DNA of 64,000 nt from positions 24,670,526 through 24,734,525 of the forward strand of contig OX411543.1 of the NCBI GenBank assembly GCA_948146395.1. The letters are read 5' to 3'. Below the pieces are notes generated by a model that worked only from the letters and a program-made list of their open reading frames with translations, did not search any database and had not been told where the DNA came from. This DNA is from Fragum whitleyi (lineage: Eukaryota; Mollusca; Bivalvia; Cardiida; Cardiidae). Position numbers and translations under genes: made by a program. Shown here in pieces: positions 21,240 through 32,297 of the stretch (positions are counted from its first letter, which is position 1; the number at the start of each line of letters is the position of its first letter).

Positions 21240-22170
21240 ATAACGAGTGACGATTTCAAATCATATTTTTCTGACCTCTTTTCGAGTATTAAAACTAATC
21301 CTTTAAGCGAAGCAGAAGAATTTAATGAAACATTCGAGTTTGATTGCTCGGACGCTTTTTGGAAATAGACCAGTCGATATCTGTACAAGAGGTGGAAAGC
21401 GCCATTAAAATATGAATACTAATAAGGCGTCATCTCATGACTTTATCATTAACGAATATTTTATTGCAAGCTCGGATATTTTATCTTCACATATAGCGGA
21501 CATTTTTTATTTCATTTTAGATACTGGTCGATTCCCGAAGCAATGGACCGAAGGTATTATCGTGCCACTTCATAAAAAAGGTGATATAAATCTAACTGAA
21601 AATCATTTCTCTCCTCAGTTGCATGGGTAAATTATTTAGTAGCATAATTACAAGTCGAATTTCAAATTGGTGCGAAACCAATAACGTTATTTCTGATTCC
21701 CAATAAGGTTTTTGAAAGGGAAAATCTACTGTCGACGCGTCTAAGAACCAAAAAGCCTTTGTACAAGAATTTAAGCAGAGGCTAGTTGATAATTTCATTC
21801 AACCATTGTACTCAGACCTAAGTTCTAATAGAATTTTAACATTTTATAAATATATTAAACCGACATTTGAATATTCGCCATATTTAAGTATTATTCATAA
21901 TCCTAGTTTGAGATCTTTTATAACAAAAATTAGACTTTCATCTCATTCTCTTCGTATAGAAACAGGACGATATGGAAATGACAGGGTTGACAGGTCTCTT
22001 CGGATTTGAACTTTTTGCAATTCGCAAGAAAAAGAGGACGAATTCCATTTTGTATTATCATGTTATAAGTACACAGATTTATGAATAAGATTCTTAAAAA
22101 AGTACTATTATTCTAGGCCTTACAGGGATAAAAACATTGATCAATACAAAGTGAGAATAAAAATATAATA
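21240..22170 (+). pseudogene. Internally deleted LINE ORF2 remnant
   Basis: Shifting frames read the connector upstream of RT (S-Y-F-S-D-L-F-S-S-I..., about 21260), V-Q-E-V-E-S-A-I-K (21382-21408), G-I-I-V-P-L-H-K-K-G-D-I (21553-21590) and L-S-C-M-G-K-L-F-S-S-I-I (about 21615-21655, after a frameshift). Around 21735-21770 the sequence jumps to the C-terminal part of ORF2, R-L-S-S-H-S-L-R-I-E-T-G-R-Y (21933-21974), followed by a C-x2-C...H...C-type motif near 22010-22075. The R-L-S-S-H-S-L-x-I-E-T-G-R-Y block is also present in the LINE at 43365-47714 (about 47250-47297), so these two copies are related. Confidence 0.8.
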
Positions 22171-22199
22171 CTAAATTCATCCTATTACTTGCGTGAGGC

Positions 22200-22613
22200 T
22201 TTTGCACGAAGAATTTCTTTAAAAAATCAAGACCAATTAAACTAAGAAAGAATACTTTCCAAAGTTCGGCAAATAAGTATATTGTACTTTGATATGTTTT
22301 AATACCATTAAAATGTATACATAGAAACTTTAACAATAAGATAGGAATTCGGTGCATATTACTAGAAAAAAAGGAATTCTCCAAAACTAGCTTCCTTCCT
22401 CGAACAAACTCTAATTCAACTAACCTTTAAATTTGTTCTATGGAAATAAAGATCATTATTTGGCGGCCAGAGTATCGTATTTACAGTTTAAATAGATTGT
22501 AAATGCGCGGTTCTGACCACCAAGCAAATGATTTATCTATTTTGTATGACGAAAAACTTTCGTAGTTTAAGTCAATTAAATTTCTTCTTCTTCTTCATCA
22601 TCATCTTCTTCTT

Positions 22614-22644
<31 letters not shown>

Positions 22645-24070
22645 TAACTAGCACACTCCAATCGCGAGGTAACGATACACAGACATGGCGACCTAAGAGT
22701 AGATTCGTGTGTTGATCAATACGAGCAGAAAGTAAATTTGCATTTCATCGTTCCTTAAATCTAAAGGATTGTAAATATGAAGATCAAGTATCCGTTTGGT
22801 TGCTTTTATTGAAACATTACTTTCTATGTACTGAAAGTAATTGTAGATCATTCTTCAATGAATGCAATCAAACGGACACTTATCCCTACAATGGAGAAAA
22901 TTTTATCATTAAGCTAGATTATAAGATTTTACAGTTCGTATTTACTTTCATGTGAATATCACTGTCAAACAAAATTCGGGCTCAAGATTTTGTAGAGAAA
23001 GGTTTTCTAATTATGTCATTGACACTTTGATACTTCTGTATCATATATGATATGCCCTCAAAGAAAGGAGGAAAAAATGACAGTACTTAATCTATGACAA
23101 TGCATAGGTTCATTTCTCTGCGAACACGATTTTCCATCTTGTCGTACCAAGGATTACGAACGTTTAGAAGAAGCTATCGATTCGATACCCATTGACTCGT
23201 GAAGATGACGATTTTCATGAACTATTAGAACCTTTTAATGCTATAAGTCTATGCGATTCCTTGTTGAACAGATTTAAGCAGGAGGTTGAGTTGAGTAGAT
23301 TTGAGCAGAAGATTGATTTGTTTGATCAAATTTAGAAAATATGTGTATTTTTTTTTAAACTTTTTTCCCAATTTTAAAACCAAAGAAAGGGGGGGGGGGT
23401 GCGCTTCTCTGCGTACACCTATAGGCCTGACACATGTTGACCATCTTATAATAAGTTTATTGAGGGATAATATGTAATGACAAAATTTTCTTAATATAAC
23501 GAATATGTAGATATTATTCATATTTAATGGTATAATGTGATGCTTTCATTATAAGTCAGTTAATTGCCGTTTTCATATTTTCTACGTACACAACTCTCCT
23601 CAATTAAACTTCAGTAATTTAAAGCTGAATGATCTCATCTCCCTGTATACAGATGAACTCAGTTGACAGAAAGTGTTCAAACACAATCACGCAAGAATAT
23701 TTCCTCTTTTCTATACCCATTTCTTCAACAAATGTTTATCTATTGTTCCCTGCGTTCACCTGCCTTGTTTAAGTAATTTTTTGTTTTTCACCCAAATTAT
23801 TTCATTCAGCTGATATTTGTTGTGGAATAACATTTAATTAAGAAATGAAAGAAAAAATTAAGCTCTTGAAATCTGCATTTAAATGAATAACTTTGAAATT
23901 TAACTTGTCGAACCAATTCTTTTAGTGTTAAAGGTACCTTCAAATAAGTGGTTTGAAAGCATATGTGACTAGAGAAATCGAAGAGCAGAACAATATTTCC
24001 TAGCTCCTGGGATAATAAGCTTCACTTTGATACCTTCAAACTAACTATAGTAGGAGGGCACCTCCGACCA
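22200..24070. other. Intergenic DNA without a recognised feature
   Basis: Only the TTC microsatellite and a G9 run stand out. No coding block or paired repeat was recognised; the 90- and 96-codon frames here are AT-rich and unlike known domains. Confidence 0.6.
22578..22643. repeat. (TTC)n microsatellite
   Basis: Interrupted TTC/TCA repeat of about 65 bases. A shorter CTT-rich run lies at 11911-11943. Confidence 0.95.
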
Positions 24071-24074
24071 TTTT

Positions 24075-25651
24075 TAGCTCACCTGAGCACGAAGTGCTCA
24101 AGGTGAGCTTTTGTGGTTAGGTGGATGTCCGTCGTCCGTCGTTCGTCGTCCGTCGTGTGTCGTGTGTCGTGTGTCGTCCGTCGTGTGTCGTCAACATTTA
24201 CCTTGTATGCACTCTAGAGGCCACATTTTTTGCCCAATCAACCTGAAATTTGGTCAGAATGATTGTCTTGATAAAATCTCGGACAAGTTCGAAATTGGGT
24301 CAAGTGGGGTCAAAAACTAGGTCACAGGGTCAAATCTTAGAAAAACCTTGTATGCACTCTAGAGGCCACATTTTTTGCCCAATCAATCTAAAATTTGGTC
24401 AGAATGAATGTCTTGATAAAATCTCGGACGAGTTCGAAATTGGGTCAAGTGGGGTCAAAAACTAGGTCACAGGGTCAAATCTTAGAAAAACCTTGTATGC
24501 ACTCTAGAGGCCATATTTTTTGCCCAATCAACCTGAAATTTAGCCTGAATGATTGTTTTGATAAAATCTCGGACAACTTTGAAATTGGGTCAAGTGGGGT
24601 CAAAAACTAGGTCACAGGGTCAAATATTAGAAAAACCTTGTATGCACCCTAGAGGCCACATTTTTTGCCCAATCAACCTGAAATTTGGTCAGAATGATTG
24701 TCTTGATAAAATCTTGGACAAGTTTAAAATTAGGTCAAGTGGGGTCACAAACTTGGTCATGGGGTCAAATCTTAGAAAAACCTTGTATGCACCCTAGAGG
24801 CCACTTTTTTTGCTCAATCGACCTGAAATTTGGTCAAAATAATTGTGTTGATAAAATCTCGGACGGGTTCGAAATTTGGTCAAGTGGGGTCAAAAACTAG
24901 GTCACAGGGTCAAATCTTAGAAAAACCTTGTATGCACTCTAGAGGCCATATTTTTTGCCCAATCAACCTGAAATTTAGCCTGAATGATTGTCTTGATAAA
25001 ATCTCGGACAAGTTCGAAATTGGGTCAAGTGGGGTCAAAAACTAGGTCACAGGGTCAAATCTTAGAAAAACCTTGTATGCACTCTAGAAGCCATATTTAT
25101 TGCCCAATCACCCCGAAATTTGGTCCGAATGATTGTCTTGATAAAATCTCAGACAAGTTTAAAATTGGGTCAAGTTGGGTCAAAAATGAGGTCACGGGGT
25201 CAAATATTAGAAAAACCTTGTAGACACTCTAGAAGCCAAATTTATTGCCCAATCAACCCGAAATTTGATCAGAATGATTGTCTTGATGAAATCTTGGACA
25301 AGTTCGAAATTGGGTCAAGTGGGGTCAAATATGAGGTCACAGGGTCAAATATTAGAAAAACCTTGTAGACACTCTAGAAGCCATATTTTTTGCCGGATCA
25401 ACCTGAAAATTGGTCAGAATGATCATCTTGATGAAATCTAGGTCAAGTTTGAAATTGGGTCAAGTGGGATCAAAAATGATGTCACAGGGTCATATCTTAG
25501 AAAAACCTTGTAATGAGTGTAGTGGCATCATTTTTTGCCCAATCGACCTGAAATTTGGTAAGAATTCATTATCCTTTCTAAATCTACTTTAAACAATTTT
25601 TGACAGTTCATTCAGGTGAGCGATTTAGGGCCACTATGGCCCTCTTGTTTT
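24075..25651 (+). mobile_element. Tandem-core non-autonomous element, copy I (145-bp units)
   Basis: The left end begins TAGCTCACCTGAGCACGAAG and forms a palindrome through 24110. A CGTCG/TGTGT simple stretch follows (24128-24192), then about ten units of 145 bases, each opening with CCTTGTATGCACTCTAGAGG or a variant (24201, about 24346, 24491, 24636, 24780, 24926, 25070, 25215, 25360, 25510). The right end contains CAGGTGAGCGATTTAGGGCC and the small palindrome GGGCCACTATGGCCC, ending CTCTTGTTTT. No coding capacity is seen. The architecture (palindromic end, tandem core, short far end) recalls the 'pearl'/Helentron-type non-autonomous elements described in bivalves; that link is an inference. 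Confidence 0.75.
24201..25590 (+). repeat. 145-bp tandem repeat array, about ten units
   Basis: Units are highly similar and differ by scattered substitutions, the last two being the most diverged. The unit length is 3n+1, so apparent open frames walk out of phase and cannot represent one protein. Characteristic words in each unit are TTTTTTGCCCAATCAACCTG, GGTCAAGTGGGGTCAAAAAC and AGGTCACAGGGTCAAAT. Confidence 0.93.
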
Positions 25652-26278
25652 GCAAGATAGAGCGTTTTGGTTCTAGACTATGTGTATCATGAGAGTAACA
25701 GCGATTTAATATTTCCGAATTTGTCAATTACGATCGGAATTTTGAAAAAAGCAGATTTTTTTATTTGTTAATTTTCGTTGGATAATCTCATTAGAAAATT
25801 TTTGAATTCATATAAAAACAACAATCTCCTACAAATGAACCAATTAACATTGCAAAGGACGTCAATTTTTGTATACATAGCTGCGCGTGTGTTGAAATTA
25901 TGTAATTTATTAAAACAGATCACTATTGAAATGAGATCAGTTGGTAACGCAATACCTACAGGAAAGGGTAAGATACAAAAAAAAAAAAAAAAAAAAAAAA
26001 AAACAAACAAAGAATGAAATATGTACATAAAAATTATGGAAGGCGGCTTTCTATTTCCTTGGTTAACAAATTTCAAGCGATTACATTTTAAATTCTATAT
26101 GAAGCAGGTTCGAGTGCGATAAAATTAGTTGTTAGATGTTGTTTTCCTTTCGTGTTGCAAAAAAATCTTTTACTTTATTCAAAAATAATTCAAAGAAATG
26201 CGCTAACAGAAATTCTTCAAATTTTCTTTCCAAAGGTTTTTTTTATTCAAATAATTCAAGTTTGTTAAAACTAACATA
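25652..26278. other. DNA between tandem-core elements I and II
   Basis: Contains a long A run at 25977-26002 and no recognised gene. The 102-codon minus-strand frame across it reads a poly-Phe run from the homopolymer and is not credible. Confidence 0.6.
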
Positions 26279-26331
26279 AGCAAGAGGACTATGATGGTCC
26301 TAGATCTGAGCTCACAGGGTCAAATCTAAGA
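26279..26331. repeat. Solo terminus of a tandem-core element
   Basis: CAAGAGGACTATGATGGTCC followed by a 145-bp-family fragment (CACAGGGTCAAATCTAAG) directly abuts copy II. It looks like the end of another element left by deletion or by insertion of copy II beside it. Confidence 0.55.
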
Positions 26332-27573
26332 AAACAAGAGGACCAAGATGGTCCTAGATCGCTCACCTTAGTCTCTTTGACCCCTGGGACATCACATTAA
26401 TTAGATAGGCAGATGTCAAAAAGAAGATAATTGCCTAAGATCAATACCATGGAACGTTTTCAGCGAAGAGCAAGACAGATATGCCTTTTTGCTCTTTGAT
26501 TCTATGTAAAAAAGGATGCACACGGCTGGACCCCAAATGTGACCCCAGGGTCTAGATATGACCAAACTTGGAAGGGGTCCATAAGATGATGCTTCATACT
26601 AAATATGAAAGCTGTCTGGTTTCAGAGAAGAAGGTTTTTGAAGGTTTTCCTATTTTCACCCTTCGTGTTCAGATGAGCTGAAAGGGATGCGCCCGGGTCA
26701 AGCCCAAATATGAGCCAAGGGTCTTGATATGAACAAACTTGGTAGGGGCCTACTAGATGATGCTACATACCAAAAATGAAAGCAGTGTGCCCTCTGGTTT
26801 CGATTAAAGAAGATTTTAAAAGATTTTTCGCTCTTTGATTCCTTGTAAAAAGGGTTGCGCCCGGATGGAGCCCAAATATGATCCTAGGGTCTTGATATGA
26901 ACAAACTTGGTAGAGGTCTATTAGATGATGGTACATACCAAATATGGAAGCTGTCTGCCTCCTGGTTTCATAGAAGAAGATTTTTGAAGATTTTCAATTT
27001 TTTACCCTTTCATGCTCATAAGAGATATAGGGATGGACCCGTGCAAAGACCAAATATGACCCAAGGCTCTTGATATGAACAAACTTGGTAGAGGCCCACT
27101 AGGTGATGCTACATGACAAATATGGAAGCTGTCTGCCATCTGGTTTCAGAGAAGAAGATTTTTAAATTTTCGTTCTTTTATTCTATGTAAAAAGGGATTG
27201 GGCCCAGGCAAAGCCCAAATATGACCCCAGGGTCTTGATATGAAGAAACTTGGTAGAGGTCCACTAGATGATGCTACATACCAAATATGAAAGCTTTCTG
27301 CCTTCTGGTTTCAGAGAAGAAGAATTTTGAAGATTTTCATATTATCACTCTTTTTGTTAAGGGTAAAGGGAAAGTTAAGGGTGGATTTATTCATTTGAAC
27401 AACTCTGGTAGAGCTTGACCCAAGAAACATCCCTGCCAAGTTTCAGATTGGCCCACTGGTTTAGGAGGAGAAGATGTTTAAAGAAATTGTGGACGACACA
27501 CGACGCACGACTGACGACGGACATTCTACGATCACAATAGCTCACCTTGAGCACTTCGAGCTCAGGTGAGCTA
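26332..27573 (-). mobile_element. Tandem-core non-autonomous element, copy II (about 170-bp units), inverted relative to copy I
   Basis: The plus-strand start AACAAGAGGACCAAGATGGT is the reverse complement of copy I's far end, and 27537-27573 (CTCACCTTGAGCACTTCGAG...CTCAGGTGAGCTA) is the reverse complement of copy I's near end, so the two share termini but lie head to head. The core differs: roughly five to six units of 164-178 bases, each with CTTGATATGAACAAACTTGG, CATACCAAATATGAAAGC and TGGTTTCAGAGAAGAAGA. A short CGACACACGACGCACGACTG stretch precedes the palindromic end, mirroring the CGTCG stretch in copy I. Confidence 0.75.
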
Positions 27574-30143
27574 AAAACTTGTAGACACTCTAGAGGCCAC
27601 ATATTTTGCCGATTCAACCTGAAATTTAGTCAGAATGATTGTATTGATAAAATCTCTGACAATTTCGAAATTGGGTCAAGTGGGGTCAAAAATGAGGTCA
27701 TTGGGTCAAATATTCGATTCAATTCCTCTAGCTATTGACACGAATATATCGGATATCAATATTACGGGTGCAGCACAGTTGCAATCCGATATAAACAAAA
27801 TTGATAAATGGACCAAATAATGGATCGTATAATTCAACCCCATAAAATCCGAATCAATGATAATCACAAGAAAAATAAAAAAAAGTCCACTCATCCAGAC
27901 CTTTTTATGTCTGATACAACAATACCCGCTGTACAACACCACAAACATTTAGGTATATTTATTTCTGAAGATGGTACTTGGGAAAATCATATAAAAAATC
28001 ACTAGCAAAAGCTTGGGATAAAATCAACACGATGCGTTCTCTTAAATTCAGATTAGATAGACGGGCCCCTTCAAATAATGTATTTTTCCTTTATCCGCCC
28101 AATTATCGAATACGCGGACGTTATTTTGGATAATTGTACTCTGCAACTGAAGGATCAACTTGATAAGCATCTATACGAAGCTGCAAGAATCGTAACGGGC
28201 TTCTCAAAATTGGTATCACTTGCCAATCTATCTGTAGAGTCTGGTTTGGAATCACTTCAAGAAAGAACACGTATACAAAAATGGTTAAAGGTCTCTGTCC
28301 AACATACCTAAACTCATTAGTGCCTCAAAGTATAGGAAGCACATCCTCATACAGATTACGCGGGTCCCGAAATCATAGAATGCCAAACTGTAGAACAGAA
28401 CTGTATAAAAGATCTTTTCTTCCTTCAGTCATTGATGAGTGGAATAAATTACCAATTGAAATATGAGAACAAAACTCGATATCCTGTTTAAAGAATTATT
28501 TATATAGGGACAATCTCCTCTTTGTACTTGTGGTACGGTTGAGACGAGCAAGCATTTTCTTTTTGAATGTTCAAATTATGATAATATCAAAAACAGACTC
28601 CTTAACTCAATAAAAAACTTTGGTGTAATTGATATTAATACTTTATTGTATGGGAAAGAAAGTCTGTCATACAAAGACAACGTAATTATAATTTTAGAAG
28701 TTCAGCGATATATAGTAAAGACAGTAAGCGGTTTTAATTTGTCTTTCCTGGTTACAAGTAATGAAATTTATGATATTGATATGTATTAGTATACGTATGA
28801 CGTACATAAAAGTAGCCCGTAAAGACATCCAAAGAACACCATCCACCCCCACCCACCCCTTTCTGTACAGTACTTTATATCGGACAAAACATTTTTCCAA
28901 AACATTTTTATATCAACAACTCAATTATATATATAAGAAATGTTAGATAGTTCAACTCTTGAATCACCAATAGGGAGAGGAACATTATAAGCTTATGCTT
29001 TTGTTCTCACCCTTTTTGCTTGATTTACAATTACTCGTGTTAAATAAATATGTTTCATTATCATGTTGAAATTAATTCATGCAAATAAAATATGTTTAAA
29101 CCAAATATTCGAAAAACCTCTTATGCACCCTAGAAGCCAAATTTTTGCTCAATCATCCTGAAAATTGGTCAGAATGAATGTCTCGATGAAATCTAGATAA
29201 AGTTCTAATTAGGGTCAAATGGGGTAAAAAAAAAGATATGCCTTGGCACAGCCCTTATATAAACATTTGGGGCATGTAATAAATAAACTCAATGAAATTC
29301 AATTAAACGAAACTTTAAAGCAAAGTCCCTGCCTTATGGTTTCAGAGAACATTTTTTTTAAGATTTCCTCATTGGTGTACAATAGGGGATGGGGACCATT
29401 CAGAGCCAAAAAATGAGCCCAGAGGCATATTATGAACAAAATTGGTAGAGGTCCACTAGATTACGCTTCATACCAAAATATTAAGGCTCTCTGCCTTCTG
29501 GTTTCAGAGAATAGGATTTTTTAAAGATATTTAACCCTTTGATTCTATGTAAAAACAATTGTGCCCCGGTGGAGTCCAAATATGACCCAAGTGTCTTGAT
29601 ATGAATAAACTTGATGAAGGTCCAAATTAAATATGAGAGCAATCTGACTTCTGGTTTCAGAGAAGATGATTTTTGAAGATTTTTGAAGATTTTTGCTCTT
29701 TGATTCAATGTAAAAGGGATGAACCCGGCTGAAGCCCAAATGTGACCCAAGGGTCTAGATATGAACAAACTTGATAGAGGTCCACTAAATTATGCTACAT
29801 ACTATATATGAAAGCTGTCTGCCTTCTGGTTTCAAAGAAGAAGATTTTTGAAAATTTCCTATTTTTACCCTTCGTGCTCAGGTGAGCTAAAAAGGGTTGC
29901 GCCTGGATGGTGCCCAATTATTACCCTAGTGTCTTGATATGAAAAACTTGGTAGAGCAGCTAGAGCTATGGTGGAGCTTGACCCAAGGAACATCCCTGCA
30001 AAGTTTCATCAAGATTGGCTCACTGGTTTAGGAGCAAAAGATATGAAGATATTTTGGCGACGGACGACGCTCGACGTACGCCGGACATTGGACGATCACA
30101 AAAGCTCGCCTTGAGAACTCCGTGGTCAGGTGAGCTAAAAATG
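27574..30143. mobile_element. Tandem-core element with both core types, interrupted by a LINE
   Basis: 27574-27717 is one 145-bp-family unit, interrupted by the LINE at 27718-29101 and resuming at 29102-29235. At about 29236 it switches to 170-bp-family units (cues such as TGGTTTCAGAGA at 29337, 29500, 29653 and 29827), ending at 30143 with a degenerate terminal palindrome (AGCTCGCCTTGAGAACTC...GGTCAGGTGAGCTA). It is older than the LINE it carries. Confidence 0.7.
27718..29101 (+). mobile_element. 5'-truncated LINE fragment (RT C-terminal half + 3' UTR) with an 11-bp target-site duplication
   Basis: The direct repeat CAAATATTCGA flanks the fragment (27707-27717 and 29102-29112), and the host sequence on both sides is one interrupted unit of the 145-bp tandem family. 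Broken reading frames show the region after the RT catalytic site: A-A-Q-L-Q-S-D-I-N-K-I-D-K-W (about 27771-27812), H-H-K-H-L-G-I-F-I-S (27940-27970), S-F-I-R-P-I-I-E-Y-A-D-V-I (28084-28124), L-Y-K-R-S-F-L-P-S-V-I-D-E-W-N-K-L-P (28400-28455), and a C-x-C...H...C motif (about 28519-28570). Stops and frameshifts separate these blocks. The 3' end is AT-rich with AATAAA-like signals. It belongs to a different LINE family from the one at 43365. Confidence 0.88.
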
Positions 30144-30447
30144 ACAGACTAGGAAAACACTTGAAATATGGTAACTAAGAAAAGTAGGAAGAGGTGTATA
30201 TTATATCAAACGATGACTATAAATAACATTTATGAGAAAAAAAAATGGTTAATGAAATATTCAGATCTTATACAGATTCGATCTACTAACGTTTAATTAG
30301 AACAAGTCAAAAGATCGTGTCCCTGTGTACAATCGACTTTAGCTTTTTACCATGCATCTGGGTATACTTCTGCAAGAAAGAGTGAGGTCCGGCTATTTAT
30401 AGATCTATAAACTCATCCAATTGCACGGGGTTTCAGGATAATTATAT

Positions 30448-31132
30448 GTATTCTGCGTAATTAATGAACTGGCAGGGTGGGGCTTAAGTGTGACGTAATT
30501 TGGCGAGTTTACTTTTTCAATCAGTTGGGTTATTTAAAATTTTAGTCGGTTATCATCATTGACGCGTGCAAATAACTGTATCCTAAAATCTAAAGGATTC
30601 ACGTGCTTTGAGAGAGTGAACACATTTCAACATTTGGTTACCAATGCCTCGTAACTTCAGCTTGATTAAGCTGAAGTTACGGGGATTTGGTTACCATTGA
30701 TTGATTGATTGAATGGGGTTTTACGCCGCTTTCAACGTTATTTCAGTTATATCGCGGCGGCTGGAGCACCTAACAATGGATTCCTGGTATTTCTCACGCC
30801 GGTACTACCATTACATCCTTTCCTAGCCTCCAGCTACTATCTCACATAGATCTACGATTATCGACCCATTGGAAAGAGACAAATAGTCGGAAAGAATGAG
30901 TGCCGCCGTCGGGGATCGAACCCGTGACCTCTAGTTTGACAGTCCGACGCGCTACCAACTGCGCTATGACGGCGGCTAATTTGATTTGGTTACCAATCAA
31001 CGATTTAAGGTCTCGAGTTATTTATGTCGACTCTCTTTGGAAATAGGTTATTTTAGATAGAAGCTGATTTCCCTTTACCTTAAGTGCAACGACCCGTTAC
31101 TTAGGCTCCGCCCTGCAAGGGCATTAATCATG
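30448..31132 (+). mobile_element. Family L repeat, copy L3, carrying a SINE
   Basis: TATTCTGCGTAATTAATGAA to TTAGGCTCCGCCCTGCAAGG. Apart from the SINE (30697-30982), it aligns with L1 from end to end with small differences, plus a short extra piece near 31022-31045. Confidence 0.8.
30697..30982 (-). mobile_element. tRNA-derived SINE with a 13-bp target-site duplication, inside repeat L
   Basis: Same family as the SINE at 39693. The minus-strand head has a well-paired 7-bp acceptor (GCCGCCG with CGGCGGC), A box TAGCGCAGTTGG and B box GGTTCGATCCC. The tail is ATTCAATCAATCAATCAAT. Target duplication GATTTGGTTACCA is at 30684-30696 and 30983-30995. The related L copy near 2634-2650 carries this sequence once, i.e. 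it is the empty site. Confidence 0.92.
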
Positions 31133-31409
31133 GATAATACATTACAGTAAATTGTAGAATTTGACCCAACAATCGTCAAGCAAGGTATATGGCTGTAGTT
31201 GTACGGCGGTAGTTAATTCTTTGTGAACTTCCTAATTCGGGTGCGAGCCCCGAGGTCGGAGATTTTGTTTTACTTGTTGTTACGTTCGTAATTTCTTTTC
31301 TATTTTTCGTTTAACAAGAAAAGCTGAAAACACGTTCAAGGTAATAAAAATGTAAAATATTTCTTTTGAATCGACCATTGTCTTTTGCACTTCCATTTGT
31401 GTGGTCAAA

Positions 31410-32297
31410 ATGAGCAGTCGTAAAGGATGTCGATATAGCTCTGACGATAAGGAAATAGTAAAGAATGTATATGTATTTTATGAAGAGGACAAGGAAAGCG
31501 GACTACGTATTCCGTTGGATAAATCTCTATTAAGAACTGCATCCTTGACCGTGGTCAGCAAAGCCACTGTAAAGCGGACATGCCAGAAACCTGCGAAAGA
31601 AGGACCCTGTTTAAAAAGGCCACGTCGAGCAGTGTTAGACGACTTCGACAAGGTTGTTGTTAGGCGAACCATCAACTTGATGTACAGTCAACGGCAGATA
31701 CTACCTACATTAAAAACGTTCTAGAGATACTGTACGGCGCTGGACATCCCACAATTTACACTGACGAGCATAACGTCAACCATTCGGAACATCACTCGGT
31801 CATTTCCGTAAACTACAACAGACCTCGGATGTATGTAAGGCGGATGGGTATGTAAAAAAATCGTGCATTTTGTTAGGCGGAAACAGTGTAAGAAAAACAA
31901 GCACTGTAGATTTTTATCTTTTACAGTAAATAACGAATGAAAAATCTTAATTTTTGAGAATGACGAATAATTCTCAAAAATTAAGATTTTTTTTCAGCCG
32001 TTATTTAAGATTCTAAAGATTATTATATCAGGATGCGATAGTTTCACGTCAGTAACTTAAACGAGTAGCGATGGCGACGTCAAATGTTTTCACTCAAAGT
32101 TTCGAGAGCTAACGCCATTTTAACTGACGTCATCGATTTTTTCCAAGGTTTTCCCGTAATTTTTAAAAATAGTCCGTCTATGTATATCCGAGGTTGATCG
32201 TGAGATTGGCCGAGTGGTGTTCCGAATGAATCCTGATTCTGACAAATTCATATCTTCGGACTCAGAAACAGACACAGCCAGTGAAGCAGCCGATTAA
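31410..32297 (+). pseudogene. Degenerate Tc1/IS630-like transposase: N-terminal HTH region and acidic C-terminal tail only
   Basis: An ATG at 31410 opens about 104 codons: basic N-terminus (S-S-R-K-G-C-R-Y-S-S-D-D-K-E), then a helix-turn-helix-like segment around L-R-T-A-S-L-T-V-V-S-K-A-T-V-K-R (31533-31580) and a basic/Pro linker. This order resembles DNA-binding N-termini of Tc1/IS630-like transposases of invertebrates. The frame closes at 31722-31724. The catalytic DDE/D core is not found. Near 32217-32297 another frame codes for an acidic Ser/Asp-rich tail (D-S-D-K-F-I-S-S-D-S-E-T-D-T-A-S-E) ending in TAA, which could be the original C-terminus. The middle appears deleted or replaced by unrelated sequence, including an AT hairpin at 31928-32005. 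Family assignment is from general resemblance only. Confidence 0.55.
31928..32005. repeat. AT-rich hairpin inside the transposase remnant
   Basis: AAAAATCTTAATTTTTGAGA mirrors TCTCAAAAATTAAGATTTTT. Confidence 0.75.

Noticed and set aside
24111..25592. Series of overlapping 60-82-codon frames with repeating protein sequence
   Set aside because: They are translations of the 145-bp tandem unit. The unit is 3n+1 long, so the frame shifts each unit and stops follow; not genes.
25768..26076. 102-codon minus-strand frame with a long Phe run
   Set aside because: Created by the A homopolymer at 25977-26002; no domain.
30900..30982. Possible genuine tRNA-Asp gene
   Set aside because: Acceptor and T arms pair well, but the anticodon stem is weak, the sequence continues into a SINE body, and target duplications flank the whole unit, so it is a SINE head.
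31195..31262. tRNA-like stretch (GTGCGAGCCCCGAGG)
   Set aside because: The B box is imperfect and the arms do not pair into a cloverleaf; no tail or duplication found to call a SINE.
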